A stretch of DNA of 64,000 nt from Maridesulfovibrio salexigens DSM 2638 (GCF_000023445.1 NC_012881.1:873501-937500), one strand, 5' to 3'. Shown: positions 1 through 9,285, counted from the first letter of the stretch. Notes: generated from the sequence alone by a model not told the origin. Program-made: numbers and translations.

Positions 1-234
1 GATTCCGCTAAAGTAGAAATCCTGGACTTCCTCGAGAAGAAAACAGGTGCTAAAAGCAAATTTTACTTCAATGACTTCACCAAGCTCTTTCCGGATGCAA
101 AGGGTCGCGAAGTTAAGAAAGTTCTGACCGCTCTCGTTAAAGAAGAGAAGATTGAGTACTGGTCCTCCGGTTCTACCACTATGTATGGTCTGACCGGTGC
201 CGGTAAGCAGAGTGGTGCTGAACACGAAGATTAA
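1..234 (+). CDS. dsrD: DsrD, dissimilatory sulfite reductase-associated protein (5' end missing)
   Basis: The reading frame is open from base 1 to a TAA at 232-234, giving 77 residues of a small basic winged-helix-like protein. Segments such as FYFNDFTKLFP and IEYWSSGSTTMYGL are those of DsrD, encoded directly after dsrAB in sulfate reducers. DsrD is a cytoplasmic protein reported to stimulate sulfite reduction by DsrAB. Only the first residue or two should be missing, since the family is about 78 residues long. A perfect terminator follows, so dsrD closes its transcription unit, with dsrN next downstream as in other Desulfovibrio. The identification is by recalled family sequence and local gene order. 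Confidence 0.9.
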   Translation, partial: DSAKVEILDFLEKKTGAKSKFYFNDFTKLFPDAKGREVKKVLTALVKEEKIEYWSSGSTTMYGLTGAGKQSGAEHED

Positions 235-258
235 TTTTTCGTTTAGTTCGACTCTTAA

Positions 259-290
259 ATGCCTTGTCCCTTGGGACAAGGCATTTTTTT
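259..290 (+). terminator. Rho-independent terminator after dsrD
   Basis: A perfect 12-bp stem (ATGCCTTGTCCC with GGGACAAGGCAT, two-base loop) is followed by seven T residues. It lies 25 bp after the dsrD stop and separates the dsr operon from dsrN. Confidence 0.92.
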
Positions 291-415
291 ATGCTTCAGC
301 CCTTATTTGCACAGGAAGGAAAGGTGATTTTCCTTGTCTTTTTTGCGTTGAAACACTACTGAATCCATTGTGCAGACGAGCATTATTTAGAATTTTTAAG
401 GGCGTGAGCAGCGAA

Positions 416-1801
416 ATGAATTTTCCACGTATTGTTTTGGCCGGACTCAGCGGCGGCACAGGTAAGACCATTGTCACACTCGGGCTCTGCCGGGCCTTCC
501 GCAATCAGGGCAGGGCGGTTAAACCGTTCAAAAAAGGTCCCGATTATATTGACGCCCGCTGGCTGGGACTGGCTTCAGGCCAGTATGCCACCAATCTTGA
601 TCCTTTCCTCATGCCCAACGATAAGCTCATCTCCCTTTTTCTGGAAAAAGGGCAGGGGGCCGATATTTCCATTGTAGAAGGTAACCGTGGTCTTTTTGAC
701 GGCAAAGATGTGGACGGATCTTGCTCCACAGCGGAACTTGCCAGAATTATCAAAGCACCGGTTCTCCTGACTATAGACTGCACAAAGATGACCCGTACTG
801 TGGCTGCCATTGTAGCTGGTTGCAAAGCTTTTGAAGATGGTTTTAACCTTGCCGGGGTAATCCTCAACCGAACAGCAGGGGAGCGCCATCGCAACATTCT
901 CAAAAATTCCATTGAAGCCTATACTGATATTCCCGTGCTGGGCATGCTTCCCAAATTGAAGGAAAATCCCATTCCCGAGCGGCATATGGGTCTTGTTTCA
1001 AATACCGAATATGGCGCAGTGGATAAGGCTCTGGATACACTTGGCCAGATGGCTGAGGATTGTCTTGATCTGGAAGCAATCCGCAAAATTGCTGAGAATT
1101 CCTCTTCTGAACTTAAAACAGAAGAGTCTGCATGGTCTGGTATAGAGCTTTCTAGTGAGTCCAAGCCCGTCATCGGTGTTGTGCGTGATGAAGCACTCTG
1201 GTTTTATTATGAAGAAAACTTGGAAGCATTGCGCAGGGCCGGAGCCGAGGTAAAAGAGGTTTCTATTTTTTCATCTGAACCTTGGCCTGAAATCCACGGG
1301 CTTTACTTGGGTGGAGGATTCCCTGAGACCCTTGCCCCGGAAATTTCTCGTAATAGCGTTATCCGTGAATATGTGCGGAGCCTTGCTGAATCAGGTTTGC
1401 CCATTTTTGCCGAATGTGGCGGATTTATGTATCTCGGGCGTGATGTTGAGTATGAAGGGCAGAAATACGCTATGTCCGGTGTGCTAGATCTTTCTACCCG
1501 CCTTTGCCCCCGACCGCAGGGGTTAGGCTATACATCCGGTAAAATAGTCCACGACAATCCCTTCCTGCCTGTAGGGACCGAAGTCATCGGTCATGAATTC
1601 CATTATTCACTCTGTGTTGATAACAACGAAACAGCGCCCAAATACGCCCTTGATATGTCACGCGGTAAAGGTATGGCTGACGGACACGACGGACTAATCC
1701 GAGACAATATCTATGCCGGTTACAACCACATCCACGCCCTGAGCATGCCATGCTGGGCCAATAATTTCGTTAAGGCTGCTGAAAAATTCAAGAATAAATA
1801 G
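416..1801 (+). CDS. dsrN: Cobyrinate a,c-diamide synthase family amidase (DsrN/CbiA/CobB)
   Basis: This ATP- and glutamine-dependent amidotransferase amidates the a and c acetate side chains of cobyrinate; the dsr-linked version (DsrN) is proposed to amidate sirohaem for sulfite reductase. The 461-residue protein has an N-terminal dethiobiotin-synthetase-like P-loop (SGGTGKT, residues 12-18). Its C-terminal class I glutamine amidotransferase domain has the nucleophile Cys in AECGGF near residue 334 and His in GYNHIHA near 438-440. The ATG at 416 fits the family's N-terminus; an in-frame GTG at 404 is possible, and longer extensions would run through the dsrD terminator. Position after dsrD favours DsrN, but a role in B12 synthesis cannot be excluded. 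Confidence 0.88.
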   Translation: MNFPRIVLAGLSGGTGKTIVTLGLCRAFRNQGRAVKPFKKGPDYIDARWLGLASGQYATNLDPFLMPNDKLISLFLEKGQGADISIVEGNRGLFDGKDVDGSCSTAELARIIKAPVLLTIDCTKMTRTVAAIVAGCKAFEDGFNLAGVILNRTAGERHRNILKNSIEAYTDIPVLGMLPKLKENPIPERHMGLVSNTEYGAVDKALDTLGQMAEDCLDLEAIRKIAENSSSELKTEESAWSGIELSSESKPVIGVVRDEALWFYYEENLEALRRAGAEVKEVSIFSSEPWPEIHGLYLGGGFPETLAPEISRNSVIREYVRSLAESGLPIFAECGGFMYLGRDVEYEGQKYAMSGVLDLSTRLCPRPQGLGYTSGKIVHDNPFLPVGTEVIGHEFHYSLCVDNNETAPKYALDMSRGKGMADGHDGLIRDNIYAGYNHIHALSMPCWANNFVKAAEKFKNK

Positions 1802-1803
1802 GT

Positions 1804-2550
1804 TTATGGCATAAATGCCCTGGCTATGCGGAAGATGTCGTCATAGCTGAGTTTAGCCCGGATACCGAGGCTCATTTCAGAAGCCATATCCATTTTTGTT
1901 TTTGAATAAGCTAAAATTTGTTCGGCCTGAACTTTGAGATTGGACTTAAGTATTCTGTGGTCAAATCCGTCAATGACCTGAGTTATGCCGTTGGCGTAAT
2001 AAGGTGTTTTGATGTGTGGGACCAACTGTTCGAGCTGCTGTTTGCCTTCTTTGCGGCTGAGGATGATGTGGAAGAGCATTTTGACCAGTAAACGGTCCGG
2101 CTGTAATTTGTGGTCAAATTCAAGAAGCAGAGCAGGGTCTGATTGTGTATCCAGCAAACCGTCCAACAGTCCGTGGGCCAAGGTAAAAGCTTTTTTTTCA
2201 GAAATTACAGATACAGGATAGTGCGAAGCCATGCGCACAAAGCTGATACGTGGATTCTCTTGTGATGACATAGCCAGCAGTGCTATTTGCATGGTCTCCA
2301 GCTTGCGTGAGTATTCTTCAGCTAGTGTTGTCCTCTTGGCTTCAGCAAGGCGGCGCACTGTAGTTTCATCGAGTTCGGAAAATGCAGTTTCCAACAAAAA
2401 TTTGATGTAAGGTTCACGCGTATAGCGTATCTCTTCCTCAAGGACTTTTCTGCTACGCTTAACATCAATAAGTTTTTTGATTGATAGCCAGTATGCGGCA
2501 AGCCCCTCGGCGGGCATTTCCAGAATATCAAAATCTTTTTGTTCTTCCAT
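1804..2550 (-). CDS. Conserved hypothetical protein, helix-rich
   Basis: I do not recognise this 248-residue protein. It is soluble, charged, leucine-rich and predicted largely helical, with no signal peptide, membrane segment or obvious catalytic motif. It starts at an ATG with a weak AAGGA upstream and converges on dsrN with only 2 bp between the two stop codons, so no terminator separates them. It lies divergently to lgt across about 110 bp. Base composition matches its neighbours, which argues for a real lineage gene. Confidence 0.65.
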   Translation of the reverse strand: MEEQKDFDILEMPAEGLAAYWLSIKKLIDVKRSRKVLEEEIRYTREPYIKFLLETAFSELDETTVRRLAEAKRTTLAEEYSRKLETMQIALLAMSSQENPRISFVRMASHYPVSVISEKKAFTLAHGLLDGLLDTQSDPALLLEFDHKLQPDRLLVKMLFHIILSRKEGKQQLEQLVPHIKTPYYANGITQVIDGFDHRILKSNLKVQAEQILAYSKTKMDMASEMSLGIRAKLSYDDIFRIARAFMP

Positions 2551-2659
2551 GGGATTTCCTTGTATTTCCTGTGTACAGATTGTAACTGAATTTGTCCGGG
2601 AAACATAGTCCGTCCAGAGTAGTTTTTTGTTTAAGGATTTTTATAAGTAGGTAAAGAAT

Positions 2660-3472
2660 ATGATTGTATTGCCGGAGTTTGATACCGTTGCTTTTAGATT
2701 AGGACCTCTCAAGGCCAATTGGTATGGCCTGATGTATATGATCGGTTTCGCCATAGCGTGGACCTTGGGGCGCTACAGGGCTTCAAAAAAGACAAATAAT
2801 TGGACTGCACAGCAGGTCGATGACCTGATTACATGGCTGGTGGTCGGTCTGGTTGTAGGTGCGCGTCTTGGATACTGTCTGATTTACGAACCTGAATATT
2901 TTGTAGCTAATCCCATGGATATTTTGGCGGTCTGGAAGGGCGGAATGTCTTTTCATGGCGGTGCTGCCGGTGTAGCAATTGTCGCATGGAGATTTGCAAA
3001 ATCCACCAATAGGACAACTCTTGATGTGGGTGATTTCCTTGTTCCTTTAGCTCCGCTAGGTCTACTCTGCGGTCGTTTGGGGAACTTTATTAATGGAGAA
3101 CTCTGGGGCCGGGTAACTGATATGCCTTGGGGTATGGTTTTTCCCAGTCAGCGTGCAGGGAATCTGCCCCGACACCCTTCGCAACTCTATGAGGGAGCAC
3201 TGGAAGGGCTGTTGCTTTTCTTGATTCTCTGGATCTGGTCTGCAAAACCCCGTCAAAGGGGTACCACCACAGGAATATTCCTCATGGGCTATGGATTCTT
3301 CAGAGCCTTTGTAGAGTTTTTCCGTCAGCCTGATCCACAGCTTGGTTTTGTTGCCTTCGGTTGGTTGACAATGGGGCAGTTGCTTTGTGTGCCTATGATT
3401 TTGGCCGGATTGGCTTTGTTTGTCTGGGGGCTGAAGAAAGGACCTATACCCCCTGCTGCCGATACAGCATAA
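2660..3472 (+). CDS. lgt: Prolipoprotein diacylglyceryl transferase
   Basis: Lgt transfers diacylglycerol from phosphatidylglycerol to the lipobox cysteine of prolipoproteins in the inner membrane, the first step of lipoprotein maturation. The 270-residue protein has about seven membrane segments. Family signatures are the N-terminal WYGLMYMIGF helix, the SFHGGAAG segment with the essential His, and the Lgt signature GRLGNFINGELWGR near residues 138-151. HPSQLYE follows, and length is typical. Several lipoproteins in this window (TraT-like, trypsin-like, DUF4136) would be its substrates. A strong terminator follows at once, so it appears to be transcribed alone. Confidence 0.95.
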   Translation: MIVLPEFDTVAFRLGPLKANWYGLMYMIGFAIAWTLGRYRASKKTNNWTAQQVDDLITWLVVGLVVGARLGYCLIYEPEYFVANPMDILAVWKGGMSFHGGAAGVAIVAWRFAKSTNRTTLDVGDFLVPLAPLGLLCGRLGNFINGELWGRVTDMPWGMVFPSQRAGNLPRHPSQLYEGALEGLLLFLILWIWSAKPRQRGTTTGIFLMGYGFFRAFVEFFRQPDPQLGFVAFGWLTMGQLLCVPMILAGLALFVWGLKKGPIPPAADTA

Positions 3473-3496
3473 TTGACCGTTAATAATCATACTGAA

Positions 3497-3536
3497 CAAA
3501 TTCCCCTGTGCGAAAGTGCAGGGGAATTTGTTTTAA
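3497..3536 (+). terminator. Rho-independent terminator after lgt
   Basis: Stem CAAATTCCCCTG pairs with CAGGGGAATTTG around a 10-base loop, followed by TTTTAAAA. It works plausibly in the forward direction. Confidence 0.85.
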
Positions 3537-3591
3537 AAATTAATTGCCACTGTCAAATAATATATTATTCATTAGTTGAGTGGGTTGAATT

Positions 3592-3610
3592 GATAATGAT
3601 TATTATTCTA
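3592..3610 (+). promoter_or_regulatory. Candidate Fur box upstream of the FecR-RTX gene
   Basis: GATAATGATTATTATTCTA matches 15 of 19 positions of the classical Fur consensus (GATAATGATAATCATTATC). It sits about 110 bp before the 3718 start, in AT-rich DNA where a promoter would lie. Binding is inferred from similarity only, and AT-rich sequence raises the chance-match rate. Confidence 0.4.
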
Positions 3611-3717
3611 TGAAAGTGGTCGGTTAGGAGTAATAAAAGAGTGTGTACTTACCTTGCAAAAGTGAAATGAAGACTTATCCTGCCATTAGGGTCTAAATTT
3701 TACCTGCGGGGTGTACC

Positions 3718-6174
3718 ATGTCCCCTGAAACGGTCACTCAAAACGCTATCGGCGTTATTCTCACCGTTAGTGGTGAGGTCTCACTTAAGTCTTCTGAAGG
3801 CTTGAGGTTGGCTGAGTCCGGCTCATCGGTTTTTCGTGGTGATGAGCTTATAACCGGAGTAGACGGGCAGGTCGAAGTCCGTTTTGCTGACGATACCCTC
3901 CTTTCTCAGGGCGCACAGTCCGCCATCTTCCTCGATGATTATGTCTACGATGAGGTAGACGAAGAATCCTCGGATCTTTTCTTTAAAATGGGTACCGGGA
4001 CTTTTCGTATGGTTACCGGAAAAATAGCCGAACAGAACCCTGAGCGGTTCAAGATCGGCTCTCCTCTTGCCACGATCGGTATTCGCGGGACTATTACCGT
4101 TCACGAGATAGGTCCTGATGGCGAAAAGCACGGTGTAGAAGAAATTCACAGTGGTAAGGCGTTACTGGTACAGAGTATTGATGGTTCCATCCGTCAGATT
4201 GCTTCACCTCGTGCCTTGGTTGATATTGCAAGTTCGGGATTGATGAGCAGTGTTCGTGTTATGACTGTCGCTGAATTCAACCAATTTCAGTCCATCGCCC
4301 CTGCCGCAATACAAGAGGAGCAGATAATCGAGGAACAACGTAGGGAAGAACAGCAAGAGCAACAGGATCTGCAAGGAGGCGAAGAACAACAAAACGAAGA
4401 TGGAGCCGAAATCTCAGGACAGCAGGGTGAACAGCAGGTAGAGGGAGAACTTCCTGAAGTCGGTGGTGAAGCTCTGGGATTTGGCGGAGACGGTGTCTTG
4501 TCGGGCGGTGAAGGTGTGTTTGGCGGGCAGGAGCCTGTAGATGCAACCATGCTTGCTGCCGCAGAAGAGATTTTTGGAGCTTTGGCTGAAGACGATGTTG
4601 ATACTGTCGTTGATTTGCTTGGAGGTTTCATAATTGATTCCGCCGGAGATTCAACTTCAGACGACGTTGGTGATGATAGTACTGATGATGAAATCATTGA
4701 GTTAGTAGAAGATACTGCCCCTGTTCCGGTTGAAACTACCAGTGAAACTACCGATGAAACGAGTAATGAAACTTCCGGAGACGGCATTGATTGGGGTGAT
4801 GCCACCGAAAGTGCTGATCGTTGGACGGGAACTGTAAATACGGATTACTACGATGGCCGTGGCGGAGACGATTACATAGATGGAAAGGAAGGAAATGATA
4901 CCCTTAAGGGCGGTGACGGGAACGATATCATTTATGGCAACATTGGAGATGACCTGATCGAAGGTGGTTCCGGTGCTGATACCCTTGATGGGGGAGATGG
5001 GCAGGATATTTTTCGTTATAGTGAAGCTGAAGGTCTGTCTGGTGAAGAACTGCAATCTTTTTCCAGTGCTGATGACACTCTTGACTTTAGTGGTGAAAAT
5101 TTTAGCGAAACCGCTATTTTCGCGGCCATTGAAGCGAACGACTATACTGGTACCAATGTGACTATGGGCACCACCCCTGTCTTTGTTTTCGATGCAGGTG
5201 GTAAGCTCTGGTATGATTCCAACGGTGTAGATGCAGGCGGCCATACTTTGATTACCAAGGTAAGCGGCGACGCTGTTGTCGCTTCTGATCTCACTGTTGA
5301 CGGTGCAGCTATCGAAGAAGCTGTGCAGTGGGAAACTGGTGCAGAGTCCGGTGAAACATGGGTCGGAACTTCCAAGACCGACTATTATAATGGTGCAGGC
5401 GGCGATGACTCCATCAGCGGCAAGCAGGGTGTTGATACTTTGTTCGGTGGTCTCGGTGACGATATTATCGATGGTGGAAACGGTGCGGACAGCATTGATG
5501 GCGGTGGTGGCAATGATACCATTTATGGTGGGCAGAACGCGGATTATATTGATGGTGGAGCCGATAATGACCTGATTTACGGTGGGCAGAACGGTGATAC
5601 CATGATTGGCGGTGAAGGAAATGACACTGTCTCATACGAAGGCGGATCCGCTGTGCAGGTCAATCTTGCAGATGGTACTGTTTCCGGTGGTTCCAATACT
5701 GATACGCTGGTAAGTATAGAAAACGTAATTGGTACTGATAACAATGACGCGCTCAATGGTTGTGATGCTCCCAACTCACTTTCCGGGGGAGCCGGGGACG
5801 ATACGCTGTTCGGTTCAGGTGATGCAGACTACTTGTCCGGTGGAACTGGGGATGATGTTTTTTCCTATACTTCTTCAGCTGAAGGTCGCGATACCATTGC
5901 CGATTTTGTGAGCGCGGATGACAGTTTCTATTTCTCCTCAGAATTCAATTCAAATTACACTTTCATTAATGTGACTCCCGGAGAAGGTGTGCCTTATGAT
6001 GGTCAGACCGGTCCGGCTGACGGTACCGCTTATTTTGTTTTTGATTCAGACAATGGTCAGCTTTGGTATGACCCTGATGGAAGTGCCGCCAGCTCTGATC
6101 ATGCACTTATCGCTACTGTTTTTGGAGATTCTGTAGTGGAAAGTGATATCTCGGTGGAAAGTGGAATGTCTTGA
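3718..6174 (+). CDS. FecR-domain protein with RTX calcium-binding repeats (paralogue 1)
   Basis: This is an 818-residue acidic protein of modular build. Residues about 10-180 form a FecR-like domain with the hallmark LATIGIRGT (about 118-126). Residues 200-245 are a Gln/Glu-rich linker, and 310-355 an acidic Thr/Ser stretch. Three RTX blocks of GGxGxD nonapeptides follow at about 379-430, 557-645 and 676-715. A module ending in FVFD...LWYD occurs twice (about 486-528 and 771-815), the second at the C-terminus. RTX proteins are usually exported by type I secretion through a C-terminal signal; no Sec signal peptide is visible. No type I exporter lies in the window. Adhesin, enzyme or surface-layer roles cannot be separated from sequence. 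A Fur-like site lies upstream. Confidence 0.85.
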   Translation: MSPETVTQNAIGVILTVSGEVSLKSSEGLRLAESGSSVFRGDELITGVDGQVEVRFADDTLLSQGAQSAIFLDDYVYDEVDEESSDLFFKMGTGTFRMVTGKIAEQNPERFKIGSPLATIGIRGTITVHEIGPDGEKHGVEEIHSGKALLVQSIDGSIRQIASPRALVDIASSGLMSSVRVMTVAEFNQFQSIAPAAIQEEQIIEEQRREEQQEQQDLQGGEEQQNEDGAEISGQQGEQQVEGELPEVGGEALGFGGDGVLSGGEGVFGGQEPVDATMLAAAEEIFGALAEDDVDTVVDLLGGFIIDSAGDSTSDDVGDDSTDDEIIELVEDTAPVPVETTSETTDETSNETSGDGIDWGDATESADRWTGTVNTDYYDGRGGDDYIDGKEGNDTLKGGDGNDIIYGNIGDDLIEGGSGADTLDGGDGQDIFRYSEAEGLSGEELQSFSSADDTLDFSGENFSETAIFAAIEANDYTGTNVTMGTTPVFVFDAGGKLWYDSNGVDAGGHTLITKVSGDAVVASDLTVDGAAIEEAVQWETGAESGETWVGTSKTDYYNGAGGDDSISGKQGVDTLFGGLGDDIIDGGNGADSIDGGGGNDTIYGGQNADYIDGGADNDLIYGGQNGDTMIGGEGNDTVSYEGGSAVQVNLADGTVSGGSNTDTLVSIENVIGTDNNDALNGCDAPNSLSGGAGDDTLFGSGDADYLSGGTGDDVFSYTSSAEGRDTIADFVSADDSFYFSSEFNSNYTFINVTPGEGVPYDGQTGPADGTAYFVFDSDNGQLWYDPDGSAASSDHALIATVFGDSVVESDISVESGMS

Positions 6175-6383
6175 TTCTATTTTTGAATTTAATGTGAATT
6201 ACTGCATGAAAATATTGATGTAATTTAGATTGCTTGGTGTGTTTATGTTAGTATTCTATAAGGTGTGAGCGTTACTGTTGTTCTTGTGATTTGTGTCTCG
6301 CTCTTTGGTGTTGTTGACTTGCAAGCTTAAAATCTATTATTGTTTGTTAATGGTGGAGTGCTTATAAAAAGTAGAGGGAATTT

Positions 6384-8417
6384 ATGCCTCCTGAAGGAAG
6401 TCAAAATTCAATCGGTGTTGTCCTTGCTGCAAACGGTGATGTGTTCTTGCGTTCTGAAGCTGGAGTCCGTCAGGTAGAGGCGGGGGCCGAAGTTTTTCGG
6501 GGTGAAGAACTGGTGACCGGATCAGGCAGTACTGCAGAGATCCGTTTTGTGGACGATACCCTGCTTTCTCAGGGTGCTGATTCGGCAATATCCCTTGATG
6601 ATTACGTATTTGACGACTCCGTATCTGAAGCTGAGCTGCTTTTCAAAATGAGTCAGGGAACTTTCCGTTTGGTGACAGGTAAAATTGCTGAGCAGAATCC
6701 TGACCGCTTCCAAGTCGGTACTCCTCTTGCGACCATCGGTATCCGCGGTACCACCATTGTCAGTGAAATCAGTCCCGGCGGCGGGCAGAAGATCGGTGTT
6801 GAAGAAATTCATGCCGGTAAAGCCCTGCTTGTCCAATCCATAAGCGGCGAAATCAGGATGATTGCAAACGCCCGTGAACTGGTTGATATCGCCATGTCCG
6901 GTCAGCTCGGTTCTGTGCGTCCCATGACTGCCAGCGAATTTGATTCATTCCGTGAAATCGCGCCCTCGGCTATCCGGCAGGAGCAGGAAATTCAGCAACA
7001 GCGTCAGGAAGAGGAACAGCAGGAACAGCAAGGCGATCCTCAGGATCAGGGACAGGATGAACAGGGGCAGGATGCTCAGGGCGAAGGAGATCAGCAAGGT
7101 GAAGCCGAAGGCGGCGAAACCGGAGGTCCGGCAATTCCCGGTCAGGGTGTGCTTGATCCGGGGCTGGGTGTTATTTTAGCGGGCGAATTGGGACAAGGTG
7201 ATCCCTTCGGCGGTGGATTAGGGGATTCTCCCTTTGCTGTTGCTGCCGCAGAGATAGAAGATCTAGCTGAGGATATTTTTAGTGCTATTAATTCCAATGA
7301 TATTACTACTGCGCAGAATTTGCTGAATAATCTACAGGGTGAAATTGATGATGTAATTGATGAGTTGCTGGAAAATATCCCCGAGGGCACAGAGGGGCAG
7401 ACTTATACTTCCAGTGATGGGACTAACTTTAGTCAGGGTGCTGAAACTGGTGAATATTGGAAAGGCACAATTAACGTTGATTACTATGATGGTAACGGTG
7501 GCAATGATACCATTTTTGGCGATAAAGGTAATGACGTTCTCTACGGTGGAATCGGAAATGATACAGTTTCCGGTGGTGACGGTTCAGATACGTTAGCCGG
7601 TGGAGATGGTATCGACATTCTTTCTTTCGAGGATAATAGCGCCGGTGTTGATGCATGTCTTAGCAGTGGAACTGCAGTCAGTAATGGTGAAATAGATTAT
7701 TTCACAGGATTTGAAGCTATTAAGGGATCAAGTCACGATGATTTTCTTTACGGCTCCGGCGCAGTCGAAACATTTTATGGAAGTAGCGGCAGCGATGAGA
7801 TGAGCGGTGGCGGCAGTGGAAACTGGCTTTCTTATGTTGATGGTAGTAATGGCGTTTTCATAAATCTTGGTGGTGGATCTGTTACTAAAATAGGAACTTC
7901 TGATTCAGATACCATCTATGATTTTGATCACGCTATCGGAACAAATAATGCCGATACCCTCACTGGTAATTCGTCCAGCAATACCTTAATGGGAGGGGCC
8001 GGAGCAGATAATCTTGATGGTGGTGGCGGGAACGATATCCTCATTGGTGGAACCGGAATAGATAAGCTTACTGGTGGTCTCGGAGCCGATACTCTGACAG
8101 GTGGGTCAGACACTGCTGATTACTTTTTTTACTATAATTCCACTTCAGCATATTTGGGAGATACCATTACTGATTTCCAAACTACGGTAGACAAGATTAA
8201 GGTAAATTCAAGCGCCTTCACAACCACAACTGTTGTTCAGGATCCGGGATATGCCACTGAGAGTTCACCTATTGCCCCCGGTACCGGGGCCGCTTTTGTT
8301 TATGACAGTACTAATAATAAATTGTTTTACGATACTGACGTAACTGACGGAGTGGCTGGTGAACTTGTCGCAATAGTTGATACCGTTGTTGATGGAGATA
8401 TTATAAATACTGTATAA
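6384..8417 (+). CDS. FecR-domain protein with RTX calcium-binding repeats (paralogue 2)
   Basis: This 677-residue tandem paralogue of the 3718 gene shares its order: FecR-like domain (about 10-175, LATIGIRGT present), Gln/Glu-rich linker (about 200-245), a helical segment (about 270-350), RTX repeats, and a C-terminal FVYD...LFYD module. It has only one copy of the C-terminal module and fewer RTX units, so it is the shorter member of the pair. The N-terminal domains align nearly residue for residue, which indicates duplication. It has its own 209-bp upstream region and a terminator after it, so it may be transcribed separately. Secretion by a type I system is inferred from the RTX repeats. 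Confidence 0.84.
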   Translation: MPPEGSQNSIGVVLAANGDVFLRSEAGVRQVEAGAEVFRGEELVTGSGSTAEIRFVDDTLLSQGADSAISLDDYVFDDSVSEAELLFKMSQGTFRLVTGKIAEQNPDRFQVGTPLATIGIRGTTIVSEISPGGGQKIGVEEIHAGKALLVQSISGEIRMIANARELVDIAMSGQLGSVRPMTASEFDSFREIAPSAIRQEQEIQQQRQEEEQQEQQGDPQDQGQDEQGQDAQGEGDQQGEAEGGETGGPAIPGQGVLDPGLGVILAGELGQGDPFGGGLGDSPFAVAAAEIEDLAEDIFSAINSNDITTAQNLLNNLQGEIDDVIDELLENIPEGTEGQTYTSSDGTNFSQGAETGEYWKGTINVDYYDGNGGNDTIFGDKGNDVLYGGIGNDTVSGGDGSDTLAGGDGIDILSFEDNSAGVDACLSSGTAVSNGEIDYFTGFEAIKGSSHDDFLYGSGAVETFYGSSGSDEMSGGGSGNWLSYVDGSNGVFINLGGGSVTKIGTSDSDTIYDFDHAIGTNNADTLTGNSSSNTLMGGAGADNLDGGGGNDILIGGTGIDKLTGGLGADTLTGGSDTADYFFYYNSTSAYLGDTITDFQTTVDKIKVNSSAFTTTTVVQDPGYATESSPIAPGTGAAFVYDSTNNKLFYDTDVTDGVAGELVAIVDTVVDGDIINTV

Positions 8418-8438
8418 TTTCTGTTTTGACCCAGATTT

Positions 8439-8478
8439 AAGCCGCTTGGAGCCATAGGTCCCGGGCGGCTTTTCTTTT
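8439..8478 (+). terminator. Probable terminator after FecR-RTX paralogue 2
   Basis: AAGCCGC pairs with GCGGCTT around a 19-base loop, followed by a T-rich run (TTTTCTTTT). The stem is 7 bp and the loop large, so efficiency is uncertain. Confidence 0.6.
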
Positions 8479-8602
8479 GCCGTCCATCCGAAAAATCTTG
8501 CCAATCTCATCAATTTTTTATCAACTATAAAGAATGACACCTGAAATCGGGGCTCGCCCCGAATACTGTATCTGAACCTGTGACTGAAAAGGAAGGTGCC
8601 AC

Positions 8603-9184
8603 ATGAGCAGAATTGATGAAATCCTCGGCAGAATGGATGCTTTGGAAAAAGAACTGCGTGTAGAACTTAGGGATATGAAAAGTGAGTTCCTCTACACCGT
8701 GCAGAAAAAGAAAGTCCGCTTCAGCGCGGAGGTGCGTGCAGCGCACCGTGAGCTGGCTGCTAAGTGGAGCGACTATGTTTATGACTCCGGCGTCTGGGTT
8801 ATGCTTACGCTGCCCTTTATCTTTATGCCGCTTATCCCGGCCCTGATGATTGATGTATCTGTCTGGCTCTATCAGCTGATGTGTTTCCCGGTTTACGGCA
8901 TTCCCCGGGTAAAGAGACGCGATTACGTGGTCATAGACCGCCATAGCCTTAAATATCTGAACCTGATTGAAAAGGTAAACTGCTACTATTGCGGTTATTT
9001 TAACGGCTTGATTGGATTTGTGCGTGAGGTGGCTGCCCGTACAGAACAGTACTGGTGTCCGATTCGGCATGCCCGTCCGGTAAAGTCTGTGCATAGCCGT
9101 TACCGTCATTTCTTCCCCTATGGCGATGCAAAAGGGTATCGTGAAGGGCTGAATGAAGTTCGTACCCGTTTTGACGATGTGTAG
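8603..9184 (+). CDS. Conserved hypothetical membrane protein with N-terminal coiled coil
   Basis: I do not recognise this 193-residue protein. An N-terminal charged heptad-like region (about 1-55, MDALEKEL) suggests a coiled coil. It is followed by a hydrophobic hairpin at about 70-100 (VWVMLTLPFIFMPLIPALMIDV) that should be membrane-embedded. A Cys motif CYYCGYF lies near residue 127 and a further Cys near 150. The C-terminus is basic and soluble. The start is supported by AAGGAAGG seven bases upstream. Paired cysteines could bind metal or form a disulfide, but nothing identifies a function. Confidence 0.7.
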   Translation: MSRIDEILGRMDALEKELRVELRDMKSEFLYTVQKKKVRFSAEVRAAHRELAAKWSDYVYDSGVWVMLTLPFIFMPLIPALMIDVSVWLYQLMCFPVYGIPRVKRRDYVVIDRHSLKYLNLIEKVNCYYCGYFNGLIGFVREVAARTEQYWCPIRHARPVKSVHSRYRHFFPYGDAKGYREGLNEVRTRFDDV

Positions 9185-9193
9185 TTAAAAAAA

Positions 9194-9280
9194 CGGCGAA
9201 GCCCTATTGAAAGTTTTTGGGAGAGTCCAGAGAACCCTTTTGCAAAAGGGTTCTTTGGTCCCCGAAGGGCCGCCGGAGGC
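9194..9280. repeat. Intergenic repeat, copy A (GCCGCCGGAGGC family)
   Basis: An 87-bp element has CGGCGAAGCC at one end and GCCGCCGGAGGC at the other, with a central perfect hairpin GAACCCTTTTGCAAAAGGGTTC. Related copies lie at 19230-19299, 26728-26810, 44019-44056 and, divergently, 20771-20855. The GGAGGC end stops five bases from the stop codon of the TraT-like gene. The central hairpin probably works as a bidirectional terminator between two convergent genes. Confidence 0.75.
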
Positions 9281-9285
9281 ATGCT

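Noticed and set aside
197-415. N-terminal extension of dsrN to position 197
   Set aside because: It would run through dsrD's stop and the perfect terminator; the family begins at the 416 ATG.
4287-4805. A 172-codon minus-strand frame rich in Ser and Pro
   Set aside because: It is the reverse image of the Gln/Glu-rich linker of the FecR-RTX gene.
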